Of a stretch of DNA of 7,810 bases, positions 1 to 4,184 are shown in pieces; positions within the stretch are counted from its first letter, which is position 1; each line of letters starts with the position of its first letter. This stretch comes from Nitrospinales bacterium (GTDB lineage: Bacteria; Nitrospinota_A; UBA7883; JACRGQ01), in NCBI GenBank assembly GCA_023248615.1, contig JAHFEI010000007.1:13179-20988 (forward strand). The letters are read 5' to 3'. A model generated the notes under the pieces. The model was not told the origin of the DNA. It saw only the letters and a list, made by a program, of their open reading frames with translations, and searched no databases. The translations under genes were made by a program, and so were the position numbers.

Positions 1-134
1 GGGTAGTAACCCATAATGTGATAATTCATCTGGGAAACGACCAACGCAGCCATTTCATTCCCGCTAAGGAACTCTACCAGTTGCGAGGGCATACCCGGCC
101 TAGCCCCTTTCACTTCTGTTTTAACCTGGCTCAT
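1..134 (-). CDS. 2-oxoacid:ferredoxin oxidoreductase, alpha subunit (N-terminal fragment)
   Basis: Only the first 44 codons are in the window; the gene runs off the low-coordinate edge. The readable start is MSQVKTEVKGARPGMP, followed by a segment containing FLSGNEMAA and ending HIMGYYP. The pairing of a 'SGNEAAA'-like segment with 'GYYP' (usually continuing ITPST) is typical of the pyrimidine-binding alpha subunit of pyruvate or 2-oxoglutarate:ferredoxin oxidoreductases, which bind thiamine diphosphate together with the beta subunit. The ATG (134-132) overlaps the TGA of the upstream gamma/ferredoxin gene as ATGA. A good Shine-Dalgarno AAGGAG (145-140) lies five bases before it, inside the end of that gene, so translation is probably coupled. 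Substrate (pyruvate, 2-oxoglutarate or another 2-oxoacid) cannot be told from this fragment. The family call rests on a short stretch plus the neighbour. Confidence 0.78.
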   Translation of the reverse strand, partial: MSQVKTEVKGARPGMPSQLVEFLSGNEMAALVVSQMNYHIMGYY

Positions 135-1138
135 TTGATCTCCTTTACATCGTTTACGTAACCGCTCTCGATTACGGACTTTTTCACTTCGGATTCAACA
201 TGGGTTGTCAGCGCCTCGAATTTGCATATGACCACACATCGCAGGCATCCCTTGCAGTACTGGTAATGTATCCTTTTAAGCACCTGCTCCTGTTTACCTT
301 TTTTGGATGTTTCCGAGGCCCACTCAAAACAGTAGTCCGGGCAGGTGATGTCACACTCGCCGCAACTGGTGCACTTGCCGATATCCAGCACCGGTATATA
401 GCCGGAACGGCTGGAACTGAGGTCTTTGTACATGGAGGTTCCTGCGGCGACAATAACGCCGCCGATAGGCTGGTTAAGGTAGCCAAGCTTCTGACCGGAC
501 CTGCTGAAAGGCTGGGGCCGGTATTTGCCGTCGTCGGTGAATTTTTTCATCTTGAACTCTTTTGCGCCACGCTCGAAAGTTTTAAGGTTGGCCGGGACGG
601 TGGCGGCGTATTTCTTTCCGAACGTCTCGACAAGGATTTCCTTTATCGCCTCGGCCTTAATGAAACCGGAAACTTCCGCGATAGTGCCAAGCAGCGCCGT
701 GTTCACTCGCGTTTTTTCCTCTATCGATATCTTCATTGCATCAACGACAACCAACGTGCCGCAGGCAAGCCCCAGATAGTCACGCGCCGCATCCACATCC
801 ATGCTGGTATTCAGTATCACCGTAGTATCCGGCCCTACGCCGCTGAGCATGCCGGGATGGCGGGCAATCGATTCCAGGAAAATCACGAGCATGTGCGGCT
901 CGGTTACGGGCGAATTGACGCGCACCGCCATCGATGGGTCGCAAAACCTTACAAACGCGGAAACCGCAGAACCTTTTTTCTCGGAACCGTAGCTCGAAAA
1001 ATTCGACCCGTTGTACCCAAGCTTCAATACGCCAGCTTCAGCGAGTATTTTGCCGGCAACATTAGCACCAAACCCGCCGATACTTGCCATGCGTATTTCA
1101 TAGAACCCCAATCCGTTGACTATCGGCAATTTTTGCAT
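131..1138 (-). CDS. 2-oxoacid:ferredoxin oxidoreductase, gamma subunit fused to a 2x[4Fe-4S] ferredoxin (delta-type) domain
   Basis: This 335-residue protein combines two subunits often encoded separately. Residues about 14-195 look like the gamma domain of pyruvate/2-oxoacid:ferredoxin oxidoreductases: a glycine-rich start (IGGFGANVAGKILAEAG, 20-36), a GSEKKGSAVSAFVRF segment (51-65), then LVIFLESIARHP and VILNTS. Residues about 205-250 form the lead-in seen in delta subunits (NQPIGG, KDLSSSRSG). Two cluster motifs follow: C256-x2-C259-x2-C262-x3-C266-P and C295-x2-C298-x2-C301-x3-C305-K. These should carry electrons from the thiamine-diphosphate site to ferredoxin. The ATG at 1138 is supported by GGGGAG (1150-1145) six bases upstream. 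The gene starts 38 bases after recR and overlaps the alpha gene by ATGA. In autotrophs such complexes can run in the carboxylating direction; direction and substrate are not decidable here. Confidence 0.88.
   Translation of the reverse strand: MQKLPIVNGLGFYEIRMASIGGFGANVAGKILAEAGVLKLGYNGSNFSSYGSEKKGSAVSAFVRFCDPSMAVRVNSPVTEPHMLVIFLESIARHPGMLSGVGPDTTVILNTSMDVDAARDYLGLACGTLVVVDAMKISIEEKTRVNTALLGTIAEVSGFIKAEAIKEILVETFGKKYAATVPANLKTFERGAKEFKMKKFTDDGKYRPQPFSRSGQKLGYLNQPIGGVIVAAGTSMYKDLSSSRSGYIPVLDIGKCTSCGECDITCPDYCFEWASETSKKGKQEQVLKRIHYQYCKGCLRCVVICKFEALTTHVESEVKKSVIESGYVNDVKEIK
140..145 (-). promoter_or_regulatory. Shine-Dalgarno of the alpha-subunit gene
   Basis: The minus strand reads AAGGAG here, five bases before the ATG at 134. 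It lies in the last codons of the preceding gene, whose stop overlaps the start as ATGA. This fixes the alpha-subunit start and fits translational coupling of the two subunits. Confidence 0.75.
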
Positions 1139-1144
1139 CTTGTT

Positions 1145-1150
1145 CTCCCC
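1145..1150 (-). promoter_or_regulatory. Shine-Dalgarno of the gamma/ferredoxin subunit gene
   Basis: GGGGAG on the minus strand, six bases before the ATG at 1138, in the 38-base gap after recR. It is stronger than the ribosome-binding sequences before ybaB and recR and fixes the start of this gene. Confidence 0.7.
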
Positions 1151-1176
1151 AAGTAGTACACCTAAAACCGTTGTGT

Positions 1177-1773
1177 TTAAATCTCGCGCCGCCCCTCAAT
1201 GGATTTCACCAGCGTAATCTCGTCCACATACTCAAGGTCGCTACCAACTGGCACACCACGTGCTATCCGGGAGGCCTTAACCCCTAGCGGACGAAGCACC
1301 TTGGACAAGTAAAGCGCTGTAGCTTCACCATCCATGGTGGGATTGGTTGCAACTATTACTTCAATAACTTTACCTTCTTTAACCCGTTTTATCAACTGCT
1401 CAATCCTCAACAACTCGGGGCCAATCCCATCAAGAGGAGATAAGGTTCCGCCAAGGACATGGTAAAGCCCGTTAAAACTCCCAGTCCTTTCCAAAAGGGC
1501 GATATCAAGCGGTTGCTCAATTACGCAGATAATGCTTTTGTCCCGCTTCTCATCGGTGCATATGGCGCACGGCTCCACCTCTGTTATGCCGCCGCACAGA
1601 TGGCAAAGCTTTACTTTTTCGACCAGGTAGGTAAGCGCACGTGCCAGCAAGGATGTCTGCTGGCTCTTTGACTTAAGGAGAGAAAACACTAATCTTTCAG
1701 CGGTTTTGCGACCAATTCCGGGAAGTTTCTGTAACTCCTCGCTTAGCTTTTTTACCGCTTCCGATGATTCCAT
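1177..1773 (-). CDS. recR: Recombination mediator protein RecR
   Basis: RecR works with RecO (and RecF) to load RecA onto gapped, SSB-coated DNA during recombinational repair. The 198 residues match the family's usual length of about 200. The order of parts is canonical: a helix-hairpin-helix with LPGIGRKTAERL (17-28), a four-cysteine zinc finger C57-x2-C60 ... C69-x2-C72, and a Toprim domain from about residue 78, with the acidic residue E85 in VIEQPLD, the segment ATNPTMDGEATALYL (141-155) and the C-terminal ARGVPVGSDLEYVDEITL stretch. The start lies five bases after the ybaB stop. Only a poor Shine-Dalgarno can be seen there, so translation is probably coupled to ybaB. The order dnaX-ybaB-recR is conserved across many bacteria and supports the call. 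Confidence 0.97.
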   Translation of the reverse strand: MESSEAVKKLSEELQKLPGIGRKTAERLVFSLLKSKSQQTSLLARALTYLVEKVKLCHLCGGITEVEPCAICTDEKRDKSIICVIEQPLDIALLERTGSFNGLYHVLGGTLSPLDGIGPELLRIEQLIKRVKEGKVIEVIVATNPTMDGEATALYLSKVLRPLGVKASRIARGVPVGSDLEYVDEITLVKSIEGRREI

Positions 1774-1778
1774 TTTTT

Positions 1779-2102
1779 CTAAAACAATCCGGGCAGGTTT
1801 ATGCCGACTTGGCTCATTGCGGAGTCCAGTTCCTCTTTCAGCACCGCTTCCGCTTTTTTCAGGGCTTCATTGGAGGTATCCATTATCAACTCAGCCAGAA
1901 TGGCCGGGTCGGGGGTTTCACCAAGAAACTCCTTTCTAACATCCACGGACACAATCTGCTTATCGCAACTTGCCACCACCCTCACCGCCCTGTTTGCCGA
2001 TTCCGCTTCCACGTGTCGGGAGGCAAGTTTTTGGCGTGTCTCGGACATCTTCGACTTCAGCTTTTGCGCTTTCTGGAAAAGTTCGGCTAACATCCTGGGC
2101 AT
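1779..2102 (-). CDS. ybaB: YbaB/EbfC family nucleoid-associated DNA-binding protein
   Basis: A 107-residue protein of the YbaB/EbfC family, small dimeric DNA-binding proteins associated with the nucleoid. The length is usual for the family. It opens MPRMLAELFQKAQKLKSKMSE, the expected N-terminal helix rich in K, Q and M, and continues with the beta segment VRVVASCDKQIVSVDV and the C-terminal helix region MDTSNEALKKAEAVLKEEL. A second possible start is the Met at residue 4 (2093); the outer ATG (2102) is preferred because GGGAA lies a few bases upstream, though this site is weak. It begins 12 bases after the dnaX stop and ends five bases before recR, so it sits inside the conserved dnaX-ybaB-recR block. 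Its exact role in this operon is not settled for the family; a link to repair through recR is inferred from context. Confidence 0.93.
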   Translation of the reverse strand: MPRMLAELFQKAQKLKSKMSETRQKLASRHVEAESANRAVRVVASCDKQIVSVDVRKEFLGETPDPAILAELIMDTSNEALKKAEAVLKEELDSAMSQVGINLPGLF

Positions 2103-2114
2103 ATCCGTTCCCGG

Positions 2115-3791
2115 CTAGTCGCCGGTTTCCTCCTCAAACCCCGGTATGCCATCGAATAGCTCCACCGCCTTTTGTATCACCGGGTCGTTTTGCATTTCCC
2201 TGCGTAACTTCTGGTCGGGCCCGGTTTTTTTCAGCTCTACGGTTTTGGGGCTTTGGGGTACCGGGGCAAGCACGAACACAAGACGCTTCCCCATGCTTTT
2301 CTCAATTTCCTTCTCTATCAGTTCGCGGTTGTCTTCACACTTTTGCCTCAGCAATGTCTCACTCTCAGGATAGGACAACACGACCTTCTCCCCCTCAACC
2401 GAAAAACCTATCTTGTCAAGATTCCCCGCAAAAGACGGAAGTCTTGCGGCAACGGCAGACTTTAAAGAAACTTCGATCTGGCTTCCCGGCGGCGCAACGG
2501 AGGTAGCGGCAACCTTCCCGGCAAAGGAAGCGCGCCCTGCGGCCTGGGGAGATGGCAACGCTACGGACTGCCTGCCATATGATGGAGAAACCGCTGGGCC
2601 AGACCTGCCGGGTTCTTGCTGCGGCAACCCCTTCAGCCGTTCCAGTATCTCGGCCACTGGCATAACGTCTTCCAGCCTTGTCATTTTTATCAACGCCATT
2701 TCCAGCACGGAAAGCGGGTTTCCCGCAAAGCTGGCCTGCGACTTTGCCCTCAACAGCAGGTCGTAAAACATCTGGAGCCGTCCTGTGGAAATATCCTTTA
2801 CCAGTTCCTTTATGGCCCCAAGGCTATCCGGAGGTTCACCAAGTATCCCTTCGGGAGCAGAGCTTACCTTGGCTACGGTAAGTGTGCGCGTAGCTTCAAA
2901 AAGCTCCCGTATCAACACTCCAACGTCGAACCCGGAGTAATAAAGGCCGTGAAGCTGTTTAAGCGCCGAATCCACATCCCGCGCCCCCACAGCCCGCAGT
3001 ATGTCCCATATTTTCTCGCGCGAAACAAGACCCAGCACCAAACCAAGAGCTTCCTCGTCTATTGTCTCTCCGGCGTATGCTGCCGCCTGGTCTAGTAGCG
3101 ATTGCGCATCGCGCATGCTCCCTTCCGCCCTGCGGGATATCATCCGTAACGCGCCGTCTGTTATATCGACTTTCTCGCTAAGCGCAATCTCCCGCAGGCG
3201 TTCGGTGATTTGCGTATCGGAAATGGCCCGAAACTCGAAACATTGGCAACGGCTGAGGACTGTTTCCGGCACCTTGGCCTGTTCTGTGGTGGCCATTATA
3301 AATACGGTGTAAGGCGGCGGCTCCTCCAGCGTTTTCAGCAAAGCGTTAAACGCCTCCCTCGACAGCATGTGTACTTCGTCTATTATGTAAATCTTCATCC
3401 GGCACTTCACCGGCGCATACTGTATGTGGTCGCGAATCTCGTGGACATCTTCAACTTTATTGTTGGATGCGCCGTCTATCTCCACAACATCAATCGAACT
3501 GCCGTCCGTTATCTCGCGGCAATTTATGCATACGCCGCAAGGGGTAAGCGTGGAGCCTTTTTCGCAGTTGATAGAACGGGCAAAAATACGCGCCATGGAC
3601 GTTTTCCCCACTCCCCGCATACCGGAAAACAGGTAAGCGCCAGCTATGCGGCCCATCTGGATTGCGTTCTGGAGGGATCGGACAATGTGTTGCTGTCCCA
3701 CTACGTCGGCAAAAGTGGCGGGACGCCATTTACGGGCCATGACAAGATAGCCGCCCGAGTCCTTTTCAGGTTTTACCGCGCCGTCTTCCAT
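2115..3791 (-). CDS. dnaX: DNA polymerase III subunit tau/gamma (clamp-loader ATPase)
   Basis: DnaX is the AAA+ motor of the clamp loader that opens the beta clamp at primed sites. With the start at 3791 it has 558 residues, near the length of Bacillus DnaX and shorter than E. coli tau. The family's opening YLVMARKWRPATFADVVGQ is at 15-33. Then come Walker A GMRGVGKTS (57-65, K63), zinc-binding cysteines C76, C85, C88 and C91, Walker B IIDEVHML (136-143), the SRC arginine-finger motif (180-182) and sensor 2 GSMRDAQSLLDQ (224-235). A Pro/Ser/Ala-rich linker lies at about 385-430, before a C-terminal region expected to contact other replisome parts. The open frame extends to an ATG at 3965, but that extension crosses the SRP RNA, so the ATG at 3791 was chosen. 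Its nearest Shine-Dalgarno, AAGGGAG (3815-3809), is unusually far, 17 bases away. An ATG at 3740 would cut into the conserved YLV and is unlikely. Confidence 0.95.
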   Translation of the reverse strand: MEDGAVKPEKDSGGYLVMARKWRPATFADVVGQQHIVRSLQNAIQMGRIAGAYLFSGMRGVGKTSMARIFARSINCEKGSTLTPCGVCINCREITDGSSIDVVEIDGASNNKVEDVHEIRDHIQYAPVKCRMKIYIIDEVHMLSREAFNALLKTLEEPPPYTVFIMATTEQAKVPETVLSRCQCFEFRAISDTQITERLREIALSEKVDITDGALRMISRRAEGSMRDAQSLLDQAAAYAGETIDEEALGLVLGLVSREKIWDILRAVGARDVDSALKQLHGLYYSGFDVGVLIRELFEATRTLTVAKVSSAPEGILGEPPDSLGAIKELVKDISTGRLQMFYDLLLRAKSQASFAGNPLSVLEMALIKMTRLEDVMPVAEILERLKGLPQQEPGRSGPAVSPSYGRQSVALPSPQAAGRASFAGKVAATSVAPPGSQIEVSLKSAVAARLPSFAGNLDKIGFSVEGEKVVLSYPESETLLRQKCEDNRELIEKEIEKSMGKRLVFVLAPVPQSPKTVELKKTGPDQKLRREMQNDPVIQKAVELFDGIPGFEEETGD

Positions 3792-3808
3792 AGTCGAATG
3801 CTGTCTGG

Positions 3809-3815
3809 CTCCCTT
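3809..3815 (-). promoter_or_regulatory. Possible distant Shine-Dalgarno of dnaX
   Basis: AAGGGAG is the only purine-rich ribosome-binding candidate between the SRP RNA terminator and dnaX. It is 17 bases before the ATG at 3791, against the usual 5-9. No ATG, GTG or TTG in the dnaX frame lies closer to it, so either the spacing is tolerated or initiation uses another signal. Confidence 0.35.
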
Positions 3816-3823
3816 ATCCCAAC

Positions 3824-3839
3824 AAAAAAAAATGCCGGG
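3824..3839 (-). terminator. Intrinsic terminator of ffs
   Basis: The 3' half of the closing stem of the SRP RNA (CCCGGCA, 3839-3833) is followed directly by nine U (3832-3824). The rod-like RNA itself acts as the terminator hairpin. It lies 32 bases before the dnaX start, so dnaX expression must depend on read-through or on a promoter overlapping ffs. Confidence 0.75.
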
Positions 3840-3929
3840 CACCCTCACAGCGCCCCCGACACTCCGCGTACCGTTGCTTCCTTCCGGACCTGGCGGGGTT
3901 AGCAGGATCGGGTCGCGTAAGACCCGGCA
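3833..3929 (-). ncRNA. ffs: Signal recognition particle RNA, small bacterial type (4.5S RNA)
   Basis: This RNA pairs with Ffh to form the signal recognition particle, which targets nascent membrane proteins to FtsY and the translocon. The diagnostic domain IV is present at 3891-3875: AGGTCCGGAAGGAAGCA, with its GGAA tetraloop and the asymmetric-loop AGCA. The ends close a long hairpin: TGCCGGG (3929-3923) pairs with CCCGGCA (3839-3833), and internal segments such as CCCGA with TCGGG extend the rod. The length, about 97 nt, is right for the small bacterial type without an Alu domain. The 5' end was set by the closing stem and a possible -10 box just upstream; the 3' end by the stem before the U run. 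Adjacency to dnaX is seen in other bacteria, for example Bacillus, and supports the call. Confidence 0.95.
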
Positions 3930-3936
3930 AACCACT

Positions 3937-3965
3937 CTCATAAACCTGAAGCGCCAGAATAACAC
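3937..3965 (-). promoter_or_regulatory. Possible sigma-70-type promoter of ffs
   Basis: TATGAG (3942-3937) resembles a -10 box and lies seven bases before the predicted 5' end of the SRP RNA at 3929, which is the right distance. The -35 region, at about 3960-3966 (TGTGTTA), is a poor match to TTGACA. The call depends mainly on position; a stable RNA needs a promoter here unless it is processed from a longer transcript. Confidence 0.4.
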
Positions 3966-4105
3966 ACCATCACCCGGAGCGTGAAAAAAAATGTGCCGTT
4001 GTTCTTGGCGCGAACGCCGCCCACGGAAATAAGTTTATACGGCAACCGCCATCAACGCAGGATGGTGGCGCGGAAAGATAAAACAGCCGTATTGTGGGCA
4101 GGGCA

Positions 4106-4141
4106 AAAAGGGCGTACCCGGAAAAGAGAGCCTACCCTTTT
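4106..4141 (-). terminator. Possible terminator: inverted repeat AAAAGGG/CCCTTTT
   Basis: AAAAGGG (4141-4135) is complementary to CCCTTTT (4112-4106), with a 22-base loop and a T run of five at 4109-4105. The A-tract/GC/T-tract layout resembles an intrinsic terminator and lies about 45 bases after the ppiD stop. The stem has only three GC pairs and the loop is large, so it may be weak or chance. Confidence 0.3.
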
Positions 4142-4153
4142 GCGCGTGCCTGG

Positions 4154-4180
4154 CTCCGTAAGGTTTTTGCCTGTACGGAG
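4154..4180 (-). repeat. Hairpin directly after the ppiD stop
   Basis: CTCCGTA (4180-4174) pairs perfectly with TACGGAG (4160-4154), and AGG/CCT inside continues the stem past one bulged C, leaving the loop CAAAAA. It starts five bases after the ppiD TAG. No T run follows, so it is better read as an mRNA 3'-end structure (stabiliser or processing site) than as a complete terminator. Confidence 0.55.
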
Positions 4181-4184
4181 GTCT

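Larger units (their letters stand above)
3930..4184. other. Non-coding gap between ppiD and ffs with several inverted repeats
   Basis: No convincing coding region is seen on either strand in these 255 bases; the short open frames of the plus strand have no recognisable content. Read on the minus strand, the gap holds a 7-bp perfect hairpin directly after the ppiD stop (4180-4154), an AAAAGGG/CCCTTTT inverted repeat (4141-4106), an imperfect stem GCC-A-CCATC/GATGG-C-GGT (4069-4045), a small GGCG-TTCG-CGCC hairpin (4018-4007), a run of eight T (3991-3984) and the possible ffs promoter. It probably combines the 3' end of the ppiD mRNA with the ffs promoter. I see no tRNA in it. Confidence 0.6.

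Noticed and set aside
200..1156. A 318-codon open frame on the plus strand
   Set aside because: It is antisense to the oxidoreductase gamma/ferredoxin gene, which has clear domains and cysteine motifs. The plus-strand translation shows no recognisable family and is a shadow of the real gene.
2225..2231. Run of seven A on the coding strand of dnaX as a gamma-producing slippage site
   Set aside because: It lies at about residue 521 of 558, so slippage would change only the extreme C-terminus. Both shifted frames stay open for some distance, and the E. coli-type AAAAAAG signal is not seen at the expected domain boundary.
1970..2506. A 178-codon open frame on the plus strand
   Set aside because: It is antisense to ybaB and the dnaX 3' end; its Pro/Ser/Arg-rich translation is typical of a shadow frame.
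3210..3902. A 230-codon open frame on the plus strand
   Set aside because: It lies opposite the AAA+ core of dnaX and part of ffs, and shows no recognisable motif. It is a shadow frame.
3792..3965. N-terminal extension of dnaX giving a 616-residue protein starting at 3965
   Set aside because: The extra 58 codons run across the SRP RNA and its U run and show no DnaX-like sequence. The family's N-terminus begins near YLVMARKWRP, so 3791 is the likely start.
3984..4018. GGCG-TTCG-CGCC hairpin plus T8 as an intrinsic terminator
   Set aside because: The hairpin has only four base pairs and lies 15 bases from the T run, so it lacks terminator geometry.
4034..4055. TATAAA (4039-4034) with TTGATG (4055-4050) as a promoter
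   Set aside because: The two boxes are only ten bases apart, and no better -35 match is found at the usual 16-18 base spacing.
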